Below are positions 18,714 through 28,490 of a stretch of DNA of 64,000 bases, piece after piece. Source of the DNA: Geodermatophilus siccatus (GTDB lineage: Bacteria > Actinomycetota > Actinomycetes > Mycobacteriales > Geodermatophilaceae); the NCBI RefSeq assembly GCF_900103785.1, contig NZ_FNHE01000002.1, positions 372,001 to 436,000 on the forward strand, given 5' to 3'. Position numbers and translations under genes: made by a program. Position 1 is the first letter of the stretch, and every line of letters starts with the position of its first letter. The notes under the pieces were generated by a model. It saw nothing but the letters and a program-made list of their open reading frames with translations, did not search any database and was not told where the DNA came from.

Positions 18714-19310
18714 TCAGGCGACGGCCGGACCCAGGCCGCGGTCGGCGAGCTTGCTCCGGAGGCGGGACAGTGCGCGTGCCCGCGTCGGGCCGATGCTGCC
18801 GACGGGCATGGCGCACCTGGCGGCGACGTCGTTGTACGAGTCCAGCTCGTCCCGGAAGAGTGCGACGAGCAGACGCTGCTGCCGCGGCGGGAGTTCGGCC
18901 ACGGCGGCCCACAGGTCCCGTGCCTCGTCGCGGTCGATGACGTCCTCCTCCGGACCGGCCGTGGCATCCGGCGTCTCGTCGACCATGGGCAGCGGGCGCA
19001 GCCGAGCGGACCGGCGCAGGAGCGCCAAGGACTCCCGCGACGCGGTGACCGCGAGCCATCCCGCCAGCCGCTCGGGGTCGCGGATGGTCCGCACGTTCTG
19101 GAGCAGGCGCAGCCAGGTCGTCTGCGCCACGTCGTGGACGTCCGCCGTCTGGAGGCGGAACGACGCGGCAACGGACCGGACGAGGCCGTCGTACTCGTCG
19201 ATCAGTCGTCTCCAGGCCGACTGGTCGCCCGCCGCCACCTGTGCGAGCAACGTGGCGTTGTCGCATCCGCGGGCGGCGTGCGCAGTCGTGCGGCAGAGCT
19301 GTGTGGCCAT
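18714..19310 (-). CDS. ECF-type RNA polymerase sigma factor
   Basis: A sigma-70 family factor of 198 residues. Region 2 includes LLAQVAAGDQSAWRRLIDEYDGLVRSVA and VHDVAQTTWLRLLQNV; region 4 includes LPPRQQRLLVALFRDELDSYNDVAARCAMPVGSIGPTRARALSRLRSKL, whose helix-turn-helix contacts the -35 element. No anti-sigma gene is adjacent. The ATG at 19310 begins MATQLC; a GTG at 19343 would give 11 more residues. Expressed in the same direction as the cyclase gene 48 bp or so downstream, and possibly under the palindrome at 19520. Confidence 0.87.
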   Translation of the reverse strand: MATQLCRTTAHAARGCDNATLLAQVAAGDQSAWRRLIDEYDGLVRSVAASFRLQTADVHDVAQTTWLRLLQNVRTIRDPERLAGWLAVTASRESLALLRRSARLRPLPMVDETPDATAGPEEDVIDRDEARDLWAAVAELPPRQQRLLVALFRDELDSYNDVAARCAMPVGSIGPTRARALSRLRSKLADRGLGPAVA

Positions 19311-19519
19311 CACGCAGCAGTCCCGTTCTCGACGGATCCGCACGATGCGGGGCGATCAGCGGATCGTTGGGTGGGTGAACAGCCTGGGCGCAGTTCCGCC
19401 GGCCTCCCACGACCGATCGGGTGACCGTCGTGGTGGTCGTGGCGCTGCACCGGGTCCGGCTGCGGGGAGGACGCTATGGCCGGGGCCTGCGCCGGGCTGC
19501 CAGCCCGCGGACACGCCGG

Positions 19520-19537
19520 CTGTCATCCGGATGACAG
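19520..19537. promoter_or_regulatory. Perfect 18-bp palindrome
   Basis: CTGTCATCCGGATGACAG is exactly self-complementary. It lies in the 285-bp gap between the Crp/Fnr gene end and the sigma factor start, about 210 bp upstream of the latter. A dimeric regulator site is likely. The neighbouring Crp/Fnr protein is one candidate, though the sequence is not the TGTGA-n6-TCACA Crp consensus. Confidence 0.5.
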
Positions 19538-19595
19538 GCACGTCGGTGCCGCCCGGGCACCGGACGCCGCCTCGGCCACGACGGGCCCGGGTGCG

Positions 19596-20297
19596 TCACA
19601 TGCCGGCGCGGCGGCGCAGCGCGGAGGGGTCACGGAGGACGATCACGCGGCCGTCCACCGAGATCAGGCCCCGGGCCGCGAAGAGCTGCAGGATCCGGTT
19701 GACCGCGGGTCGGGTCGCTCCCACCATCGCGGCGATGTCGGACTGCGACAGCCCGACGTCGAGCACCGTGTGCTGGTCGTCCCGCGCATGGCGCTGTGCG
19801 AGCTGGAGCAGGACCTTCGCGACACGGCCTGCGAGGTCGAGGAAGACGAGGCCGCCGGTCTGCTCGGTCAGCCGGCGGACCAGCTGCCCGAGCGAGCGGA
19901 GGACGGCGTCGAGGACCGCCGGATGGGCGGCCATCGTCTCCAGCACCGCCGCCCGCGTGAGCATCAACACGGTCGTCGGCTCGACGGCGATGACCGATGC
20001 CGAGCGCGGTGAACCGTCGAGGATGGCGAGCTCGCCGACGGTCTCGTGCCGGCCCAGGGTGACGAGCACGATCTCGTCGCCCTGCTCCGACGTCAGCACG
20101 ACCTTGACCAGGCCCGTGCAGACCACGACCAGGTGGTCTCCGGGATCACCCTGGTACCAGAGGTACTGCCCCCGGCCGTAGGTCCGCTGCCTGCTGCCCG
20201 CGGCCAGATCGAGCAGTGAGCGCCGGTCGAGCGCGCCGAAGACCTGCGTCGACCCGAGCACCTCCGCCGCCTGGTCGAGGCTGAGGTGCGGCCTCAC
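19596..20297 (-). CDS. Crp/Fnr-family transcriptional regulator
   Basis: A 233-residue regulator. The cyclic-nucleotide-binding beta roll includes YQGDPGDHLVVVCTGLVKVVL and the phosphate-binding cassette GELAILDGSPRSASVIA, where Arg-Ser are the usual cNMP phosphate contacts, so effector binding is plausible. The C-terminal helix-turn-helix is LSQSDIAAMVGATRPAVNRILQLFAARGLI. The start is the GTG at 20297, 7 bases after GGAGAT; the longer frame upstream has composition unlike a protein and no homologous look. With the class III cyclase at 15390 it may form a local cAMP signalling pair. Confidence 0.9.
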   Translation of the reverse strand: MRPHLSLDQAAEVLGSTQVFGALDRRSLLDLAAGSRQRTYGRGQYLWYQGDPGDHLVVVCTGLVKVVLTSEQGDEIVLVTLGRHETVGELAILDGSPRSASVIAVEPTTVLMLTRAAVLETMAAHPAVLDAVLRSLGQLVRRLTEQTGGLVFLDLAGRVAKVLLQLAQRHARDDQHTVLDVGLSQSDIAAMVGATRPAVNRILQLFAARGLISVDGRVIVLRDPSALRRRAGM

Positions 20298-20533
20298 GAC
20301 GCGATCTCCGGCCCCGGGGACGGCCCGTCCACCGGAGCACGGTACTGCCGATCCGGGGTCGCGGACCCGCCCTCGACTCACGCACGGTGAGGGATCTGCC
20401 ACCGGGACGTGGCTGGACGAGGTCGCCCGTGCCGCGTCCGGAGCATCGTCCGAGGCCGACCCGTCGGCGCCCGGCGGCATCGCGCGGACGACCCGCGCAC
20501 CCGCCGGGTGACCGATGTCCCGGGTCGGTACAC

Positions 20534-22045
<1,512 letters not shown>

Positions 22046-22347
22046 AGCGCGGACGTTAGCCCCCGTCGAGTGCGCACCGGGGAACCGCCCGGCGGCCCGG
22101 CCACGACGTCCTCCCCGCCTGCAGGACGGGCGTTGTCGCGTGCTCGTCCCGTCCTCGCCGCCGTTCTGGCTGCTGCTGGTGGCGCCGGTCTCGTCTCCCC
22201 GGTCACGGCGCTGGCCGAGGAGGTCGGCGGGACCGCCCACCTGACCGACCGGGTGCTCCTCCGCCTGGGCACCACGGGCACCGGGCTCGTCCTCGGTGCA
22301 TCCGTCGTGTCGTTCGCCCCGTGCCGGTCATCCCGGAGGCTTCCGCG
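22046..22347. other. Intergenic 302 bp with a weak unassigned frame
   Basis: Holds the carboxylesterase promoter. On the plus strand a TTG-started frame from 22133 to 22435 begins LSRARPVLAAVLAAAGGAGLVSPV, which looks signal-peptide-like. It then turns Arg-rich and runs antisense to the small gene at 22348. I do not call it. Confidence 0.4.
22053..22058 (-). promoter_or_regulatory. -10 box for leaderless carboxylesterase transcript
   Basis: TAACGT on the minus strand ends 7 bases before the GTG start at 22045, the spacing expected if transcription begins at the start codon. No Shine-Dalgarno sequence is present. Confidence 0.5.
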
Positions 22348-22548
22348 TCACGCGCTCCGACGAGAGCGGCGGGAGGGCATCCCGACCGACCTGGAGTCGG
22401 TCCGCAACCGGGTCCGCGGGGACTGGTTCGCGTAACCGGTCGGGAGCGTGGTGCACCGCTGCGTCTGGACCACCGGGCGGCTCCACGGGTCGGACTCCGG
22501 AGCCATGTGCACGTAGACGATGCTGTCTGCAGGGTCGTAGGTGTTCAT
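22348..22548 (-). CDS. Small hypothetical protein (66 aa)
   Basis: Not recognised. Starts MNTYDPADSIVYVHMAPESDPWSRPV, then becomes Ser/Arg-rich. The ATG at 22548 has a strong GGGAGGGG ribosome-binding site about 6 bases upstream, which is the main reason to call it. It stands alone, 300 bp from the carboxylesterase gene. Confidence 0.42.
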   Translation of the reverse strand: MNTYDPADSIVYVHMAPESDPWSRPVVQTQRCTTLPTGYANQSPRTRLRTDSRSVGMPSRRSRRSA

Positions 22549-22694
22549 CACGATCCCCTCCCGGTCTGTACGGCTCTCGGGTGGACGAGGCCGGCGGTGG
22601 CCTGTGGTGCTCCTGGGACGAGGATCGCCGGGCCCGGACCCACCTGACATGGCGCTGACCCCCGCCCTGCCGCGAGGAGCCCCCGTTCTCCAGC

Positions 22695-22709
22695 GGGGGG
22701 AGACCCCCC
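22695..22709. repeat. Short G6/C6 stem-loop
   Basis: GGGGGG at 22695-22700 pairs with CCCCCC at 22704-22709 around AGA. It lies in the 243-bp gap downstream of the non-ribosomal operon and could act as its terminator. It shares the G-run / three- or four-base loop / C-run design of the stem-loops around the lasso cluster. Confidence 0.4.
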
Positions 22710-22791
22710 GGCGACGAGGGGGCTGACGCCTCGCGCGTCGCCGGCCGCGCCAGGCGACCGTCCGCGGCGCGGTCGGCTCATCCGCTGGACG

Positions 22792-22959
22792 TCACCGACG
22801 GTGGATGGGTGCCACGAGCTCCACGGGAGGGCTGCACCGGGCCACCTCGGGGCACAGCGGGATGCCGTGGCTCCGTTCCAGTCGGCTGACGACGTCCTCG
22901 AACTCCGACGACACCAGGGCCGGGCAGTCGCCCTCGGGCCGAGGCTCGTCACCGGTCAT
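22792..22959 (-). CDS. Small acidic protein at the end of the adenylation operon
   Basis: Not recognised. A 55-residue protein beginning MTGDEPRPEGDCPALVSSEFEDVVSRLERSHGI, with an amphipathic helix in the middle and a C-terminal CSPPVELVAPIHRR. The ATG at 22959 is 53 bp after the adenylation gene stop, on the same strand, with only a weak ribosome-binding site. It is not an MbtH-like protein, as it lacks the conserved Trp residues. Confidence 0.42.
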   Translation of the reverse strand: MTGDEPRPEGDCPALVSSEFEDVVSRLERSHGIPLCPEVARCSPPVELVAPIHRR

Positions 22960-23012
22960 CCCGGACCTGCACCAGGGTGCGTCACGACGACCCGCCCGGG
23001 CGGGGGACGACG

Positions 23013-25532
23013 TCACGCCGTCCCTCCCGTGTCCCGGGAGGCGATCGGGTCGGGAACCGGTCGTGTGCCGGTCCGTTCGTCGACCAGCGCGGCCAGGTCG
23101 GCGAGGACCGGGTGGCCGACGAGGTCCTTGAGCGTGACGGCACGGTCCAGCGCCACCGCGAGCTTCACGGCCGACAGCGACGTGCCGCCGCGGTCGAAGA
23201 AGGAGTCCCGCCGGCCGATCCGGTCGGCCGGGATGCCGAGCACCTGCGCCCAGGCGGCGGCCACGCGCTGCTCGGTCGGCGTGCGCAGCGCCGCGGGGTC
23301 CGCCTCGGTCGGGGCGAGCTCGCCGGCCAGCGCGGTGAGCGCCTTGGTGTCGATCTTGCCGTTGGGCGTCAGCGGCAGGGATGCCTGCCAGTGGCAGGTC
23401 CGCGGCACCATGTAGCCCGGCAGCGTCGCGGCCAGCCGGGTGCGCAGCGCGTCCGCCTCGATCGGCCGGGGAGCGGCGTAGAAGGCGACCAGGTGCCGGC
23501 TGCGGTCGGGGCCCTCGGCGACGACGACCGCGCCGTCGCGCACGCCGGGCACGCGCAGCAGGGTGTTCTCGATCTCGCCGATCTCGATCCGGAAGCCGGA
23601 GATCTTCACCTGGCTGTCCCGCCGGCCGAGGAACTCCAGCTCGCCGCCGGGCAGCCAGCGCCCGGAGTCGCCGCTGCGGTAGAGCCGCCGGCCCGGACGG
23701 TACGGGTCGGGCACGAAGGCGGCCGCGGTCCGCTCGGGGTCGTTGACGTAGCCGCGGCCGACGCAGACGCCGGAGAAGACGATCTCCCCGGGCGCGCCCA
23801 GGGGCACCGGCACCAGGTGCTCGTCGACCACCCGCACCTCGACATTGGCGATCGGCCGGCCCAGCGGCACCCGGTCGGTGTCGGGCACCGACCGCAGCAC
23901 CGCGTGGTTGGTGTCGTCGGAGGTCTCGGTCAGCCCGTAGGCGTTGACCAGCGCGATGTCCGGCTGCGCGGCGAACCAGCGCTGCACGAGCTCCTTCTTC
24001 AGCGCCTCCCCGGTGACCGACACGCAGCGCAGGTCCGGCAGCGCACGGGGGTGCGCCTCCAGGTAGGTCAGCACGACCTCGAGGTAGGACGGCACCACCT
24101 GCAGGACGCCGACCCGGCCCTCGACGATCCGGTCGACGAAGCGCTCGGCGTCGAGGACCACCTCCTGCGGGACGATCAGGGTCCGCCCGCCGGCCAGCAA
24201 CGCGGAGACCAGCTGCCACAGCGAGATGTCGAAGCACTGCGGGGCGACCTGGGCGACGGTCAGCCCCTCGCCGATCCGGAGGTCGTCGATCTTGGCGACG
24301 AGGTGGTTGAGCATGCCCGCGTGCTCGCACATCGCGCCCTTGGGCTCGCCGGTCGAGCCGGAGGTGAAGTAGACGTAGGCGAGCTGGTCGGGGGCGACCG
24401 CGATGCCGAGGTCCCCGTCGGGGTGGCCCTCCTGCACGGCCGCGCCGACCCGCAGCACCTCGACGTCGGGCAGCTCCTCGAGGGCCGCGTCGAGGGAGGC
24501 GGTGCTGCCCGGCTCGGTGAGCACCAGCCGGCACTCCGCGCGGGAGAGGGTCCGGGCGATCCGGTCGGCCGGGAAGTGCGGCTCGACCGGCAGGTACGCG
24601 CCGCCGGCCTTGAACACGGCCAGCACGGCGGTCAGCCAGTCCAGGTCGCGCTCGGTGACCACCGCGACGACGTCCTCGGGCTGCAGGCCCCGGGCCAGCA
24701 GGGCGCGGGCGACCTGGTTGGCGCGGCCGTCGAGCTCGCCGTAGGTCAGCTCCTCGTCCTCGTGCACGGCCGCGACGTCGTCCGGGCGCAGCCGCACCTG
24801 CTCCTCGAACAGCTCGTGCACCGCGCGGCCGGGGAGCTCGCGGTGCCGCCCGGCCAGTCCGTCGAGCTGGAACCGCAGCTCGGCCGCGGAGAGCAGGCCC
24901 GCCGCTCCGGGCTCGGCGTCGGGGTCGGAGGCGAGCGATGACAGCGCCGCACGGTGGTACCCGGCGATCCGGGCGGCGGCGCCGGCGTCGAGGACGTCCT
25001 CGCGGTACCGCAGCGCCAGGCGTGTCCCGTCCCCGAGGATGCCCACCCGCAGGACGGCGTCCCCGCCGAGGTCGCCCTCGGCGCCGAGGTCGATGACCAC
25101 GTCGGGCACCGGACCGGTCAGGTCCAGCTCCTGTCGCAGGTCGTCCGGCGGGACGCCCCGGTGCACCCGCAGCCCGGCCTCGACCTCGGCCACGTGGCGC
25201 ACCAGCCGCCGCCACGACCCGGCGTCGCTCGACAGCCGGCACGGCACCGGGTCGTCCCCGGTGCGGGTCACCACACCGGTGACGACGTCGGCCTCCCCGG
25301 ACAGTGCGCCGAGCACCCGGGCGTGCGCGGCCAGGAACAGCGACCGCAGCGGCACCCCCAGCTCGCCGGCCCGGCGGCGCAGCCCGACCGCGAGGCTGCC
25401 GGGGAGGGTCGTGTCGAGCCGGGCGACGCCCGGTCGAGGGTCGCGGGTCCACCGTGGGATCGCGGTCGAGCCGCCGGCGGGGAACACTCCGCGCCGGGAG
25501 GCCGGGCCGGCCTCGGTCGGTGCCGTGGTCAT
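23013..25532 (-). CDS. NRPS-type amino acid adenylation and carrier protein
   Basis: A protein of 839 residues. An N-terminal ~230-residue segment resembles the second half of a condensation domain but has no HHxxxDG. The adenylation domain follows with YVYFTSGSTGEPKGAM, FDISLWQLVSALLAGG, VNAYGLTETSDD, YRSGDSGRWLPGGELEFLGRRDSQVKISGFRIEIGEIE and LTPNGKIDTKAL (the A10 lysine). It ends in a carrier domain with the phosphopantetheine serine in FFDRGGTSLSAVKLA. By hand alignment to GrsA the specificity residues are roughly D-I-W-S-S-T-A-D-D, too uncertain for a substrate call. There is no thioesterase. The ATG at 25532 follows GAGGGAGA and lies 14 bp after the Pls-like gene. Confidence 0.88.
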   Translation of the reverse strand: MTTAPTEAGPASRRGVFPAGGSTAIPRWTRDPRPGVARLDTTLPGSLAVGLRRRAGELGVPLRSLFLAAHARVLGALSGEADVVTGVVTRTGDDPVPCRLSSDAGSWRRLVRHVAEVEAGLRVHRGVPPDDLRQELDLTGPVPDVVIDLGAEGDLGGDAVLRVGILGDGTRLALRYREDVLDAGAAARIAGYHRAALSSLASDPDAEPGAAGLLSAAELRFQLDGLAGRHRELPGRAVHELFEEQVRLRPDDVAAVHEDEELTYGELDGRANQVARALLARGLQPEDVVAVVTERDLDWLTAVLAVFKAGGAYLPVEPHFPADRIARTLSRAECRLVLTEPGSTASLDAALEELPDVEVLRVGAAVQEGHPDGDLGIAVAPDQLAYVYFTSGSTGEPKGAMCEHAGMLNHLVAKIDDLRIGEGLTVAQVAPQCFDISLWQLVSALLAGGRTLIVPQEVVLDAERFVDRIVEGRVGVLQVVPSYLEVVLTYLEAHPRALPDLRCVSVTGEALKKELVQRWFAAQPDIALVNAYGLTETSDDTNHAVLRSVPDTDRVPLGRPIANVEVRVVDEHLVPVPLGAPGEIVFSGVCVGRGYVNDPERTAAAFVPDPYRPGRRLYRSGDSGRWLPGGELEFLGRRDSQVKISGFRIEIGEIENTLLRVPGVRDGAVVVAEGPDRSRHLVAFYAAPRPIEADALRTRLAATLPGYMVPRTCHWQASLPLTPNGKIDTKALTALAGELAPTEADPAALRTPTEQRVAAAWAQVLGIPADRIGRRDSFFDRGGTSLSAVKLAVALDRAVTLKDLVGHPVLADLAALVDERTGTRPVPDPIASRDTGGTA

Positions 25533-25546
25533 CGGGTGGGTCTCCC

Positions 25547-28411
25547 TCACTGCAGGGCCCGGGTCAGGGCTCGGGCGGCCGCAGGATGCGGTCCGCCGGA
25601 CGAGGACACGGGGGTCGGGGCACCGGTCCGCGGCGGCGGCGCGGTGGGGCGATCGGCGCGGGCCGGCGGGGCGACCGGGGTCTCCGGCAGCGCGCGGGCC
25701 GGGTTGCCCCCCCAGTGCCCGCCCGGCGGGATCTCCTCGCCCTTCATCAGGAAGGAGTCGGCGGCGAGCACGGCGCCGTCGCCCAGCGTCACGCCGTAGT
25801 GGGTCCAGGCCGACGGGCCCAGGGTGACGCCCGATCCCAGGGTGATGGTGTCGGACTTGAAGGCGCCGTCCTCCTGCGAGTGCGCCTGCAGCCAGGTCAG
25901 CGCGTTGAGGGTGCAGTCGTCGCCGATGGTGACCAGCGTCCGCTCCGGGATGTCGGCCCCGTCGTCGAACAGCCGGCGACCGACGCGGACCCCCACCAGC
26001 CGCCACATGAAGCCCTTCATCGGCGTGCCGTTGAAGAGGGCGGGGTTCCACATCAGCTTCCAGTAGCGCTCGTGCCACCAGAAGTACGGGTCGTAGATCG
26101 AGCAGAACTGCGGTCGCAACCGGCCGAACCGCAGGTTCGCCCGCTCCACGAGGACGCCGAGGACGACGGTGAACAGGAGGGCGCCGACCTCCGCCGTGAA
26201 GATCGACACCGCACCCATGCTGTGGTGCAGCTGCGCAGCGGCGAGCCCGATCAGCGTGATCCCGAGGTAGGAACTCCACCGGAGCAGCAGGAACAGCCCC
26301 ATCGTCCGCAGGTTGTAGCGGTTCTTGGCGGCCAGCCGGCCCGGCAGTTCCTCGGCGCTGCTGTGGTGGTCGAAGGTGCTGTCCCGCTCGACCGACCGGG
26401 GGATCTCGAAGGCCGGCGACCCGAGCAGCCCGACGTTCTCGCGTACCGGTCCCTCGATCGGGAGCTGCACCTTGGTCGCGAGCAGGCAGTTCTCCCCCAT
26501 CCGGGACTGCGGCGGGTAGATGATGCCGTTGCCGAGGAAGCTGCGCGGCGCGATCGACGCCCGGGAGACGCGGAAGGACGTCGCCGAGAAGTCGGCGTTC
26601 ACGACGGTCAGCCCGTCGGCGACCATCGTCCCGGTGCCGACGGTGACGTGGTAGGGGCTCTCGTGGGTCACGTTGGTGCCGAAGTTCGACCCCGTCTGCA
26701 CGACCTCGGACAGGTCGTACCCGATCCACCGCAGGTAGTGCACGATGTAGGAGCTGTCGCCGAGCAGACCGGTCAGGAACTTGCGGTTGGTCAGCCGCGA
26801 GATCCCCCTGTGCAGCGCCCAGTGGAAGCCGTACAGCGGGTAGACCCGGTCCGGCCTGATCCCGAGGTCGAGCACGCGGGGGACCGTCGTCGCGGCCAGC
26901 AGGCCGAGGAGCAGCCCGCCGGCGAACAGGACGGCGGAGATCCCCGCGGCGTGGAGGTAGAACGACGGGTCCGTGAACGCGAGCGGACCGGCGTCGAGCA
27001 GCGTGCCGATCCCCGGCCACAGGACCAGCAGCACGGAGATGCCGCCGATGCCGAGCGGCAGGGTCACCAGGACGACGGACAGCACCTGCATCAGCGAGTA
27101 GACGGCCCGCCTGCGGGTGCCGCACGGAGCCGGCGGCAGCACGCTGTAGTCGACCTCGGTCGGCTGCGCCGGGTTCCCGTGCCAGTGCTCGCCGGCGGGC
27201 ACGGTCTGGCCGCGCTGCAGCGTGGAACGCAGGCCCAGCTGGGCGCCGTCGCCGATGCAGGTGTCGATGTCCAGCACCGTCGCCTCGCCGACCAGCACGT
27301 CCCGGCCGATGGTGACCGGACCGGTCTGGATGAGCCCGGCGTGCGCCCGGTAGCAGGGGAACGCCGACTCCCGGCGGATGACCGTGTCGTCCCCGATCGT
27401 GAGCAGGTCGGTGGCGACGGGCACCTGCTTGGCGAGGATCGTGACGCCGCGCCCGATCCTCGCGCCGAGGGCCCGCAGGTACAGCACGTGCAGCGGTGAG
27501 CCGCCGAAGAACAGCAGCAGCGGACTGCTGCGGACGAGCGTCTTGACCACCCAGAAGCGGACGTACGCCAGGCTCCAGACGGGGAAGTCCTGCGGCCTCC
27601 ACCGGCCGATCAGCACCCACTTCGCGACGACCGGGGTGATCGCCGTGCCGCCGAGGGTCATGGCGCCGAACGCGACCGCCCGCAGGTACTGGGAGACCAG
27701 GTCCCCGCCCCCGGAGATCCAGTCGACGCCGAGGTCGGCGACGACCGCGGCGGCGTACAGGTACCCGAGGAAGACCAGGACCTGCAGCGACCCGACCAGG
27801 CCGCAGCGGAGCGTGCTCGCCGGTGCCGCGGCGACCGGCGCCGCGGCCGGGGCCGGGGCCGGCGGGGGTGCGCCGAGCACCGTCGCCAGGCCGCGGACCG
27901 TCGGGTGGGCATAGACGTCCCGCATCGAGACGGAGGGCAGGTCGGGCCGCTTGCGGACGCGGGCGCAGAACCGGGCCATCACCATGGAGTCGGCGCCGAG
28001 GTCGTCGAACACGTGGCTGTCGACCGGCACCGAGTCCACGTGCAGGACCTCGGCCAGGACGGCGGCCAGCTCGGTCTCGACCGGTGCGCCGGTCGGGGGC
28101 CTCGGAGCCGGCACCGGCGCGAGGGCCGTCGCCAGCCCGGAGACGGTCGGGTGCTGGTAGACGTCCCTCATCGAGACCGCGGGCAGGTCCGGGCGCTTCC
28201 TGACCCGGGCGCAGAAGCGCGCCATCACCATCGAGTCGGCGCCCAGGTCCTCGAAGAAGTGGCTGTCCGCGGGCACCCGCTCGACGCCCAGCAGGTCGGC
28301 CAGCAGCCCGGCCAGGACGGCCTGGACGTCCCCGGTCGTGGCGGCCTGCGCGTCGTGGACGGCCGGGACCGCTGCAGGGGCGGCCGTCCGGACCTCGATC
28401 GGGCGTCCCAC
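25547..28411 (-). CDS. Pls/PosA-like membrane protein with two tandem carrier domains
   Basis: A protein of 954 residues. Two consecutive carrier domains (about 20-85 and 105-170) share DLGADSMVMARFCARVRKR, DLP, SMRDVY and HPTV almost unchanged; each has the phosphopantetheine Ser. The rest alternates hydrophobic helices with three soluble left-handed-beta-helix-like domains (hexapeptide patterns such as TIGDDTVIRRES, TIGDDCTLNALT), the layout of the C-terminal part of Pls, the epsilon-poly-L-lysine synthetase. Unlike Pls it has no adenylation domain; that is the next gene. The GTG at 28411 has AAGGAG 8 bases upstream. Likely a membrane-bound amide-bond former or polymerase acting on the adenylated monomer. 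Confidence 0.85.
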   Translation of the reverse strand: MGRPIEVRTAAPAAVPAVHDAQAATTGDVQAVLAGLLADLLGVERVPADSHFFEDLGADSMVMARFCARVRKRPDLPAVSMRDVYQHPTVSGLATALAPVPAPRPPTGAPVETELAAVLAEVLHVDSVPVDSHVFDDLGADSMVMARFCARVRKRPDLPSVSMRDVYAHPTVRGLATVLGAPPPAPAPAAAPVAAAPASTLRCGLVGSLQVLVFLGYLYAAAVVADLGVDWISGGGDLVSQYLRAVAFGAMTLGGTAITPVVAKWVLIGRWRPQDFPVWSLAYVRFWVVKTLVRSSPLLLFFGGSPLHVLYLRALGARIGRGVTILAKQVPVATDLLTIGDDTVIRRESAFPCYRAHAGLIQTGPVTIGRDVLVGEATVLDIDTCIGDGAQLGLRSTLQRGQTVPAGEHWHGNPAQPTEVDYSVLPPAPCGTRRRAVYSLMQVLSVVLVTLPLGIGGISVLLVLWPGIGTLLDAGPLAFTDPSFYLHAAGISAVLFAGGLLLGLLAATTVPRVLDLGIRPDRVYPLYGFHWALHRGISRLTNRKFLTGLLGDSSYIVHYLRWIGYDLSEVVQTGSNFGTNVTHESPYHVTVGTGTMVADGLTVVNADFSATSFRVSRASIAPRSFLGNGIIYPPQSRMGENCLLATKVQLPIEGPVRENVGLLGSPAFEIPRSVERDSTFDHHSSAEELPGRLAAKNRYNLRTMGLFLLLRWSSYLGITLIGLAAAQLHHSMGAVSIFTAEVGALLFTVVLGVLVERANLRFGRLRPQFCSIYDPYFWWHERYWKLMWNPALFNGTPMKGFMWRLVGVRVGRRLFDDGADIPERTLVTIGDDCTLNALTWLQAHSQEDGAFKSDTITLGSGVTLGPSAWTHYGVTLGDGAVLAADSFLMKGEEIPPGGHWGGNPARALPETPVAPPARADRPTAPPPRTGAPTPVSSSGGPHPAAARALTRALQ

Positions 28412-28490
28412 GTGCTGAGCTCCTTGCGTCGGTGGAGGAGAGGTCCGGGCACGTGCCCGGGGGTGTGCCGTCACCCGTGCCGCTGCCGTC

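Noticed and set aside
22133-22435. TTG-started plus frame with a signal-peptide-like beginning
   Set aside because: Rare start codon, Arg-rich second half, and antisense overlap with the better-supported small gene at 22348.
22792-22959. Small operon-end protein as an MbtH homologue or second lasso precursor
   Set aside because: It lacks the MbtH tryptophans and the Tyr/Pro leader motif and ring acceptor spacing of lasso precursors.
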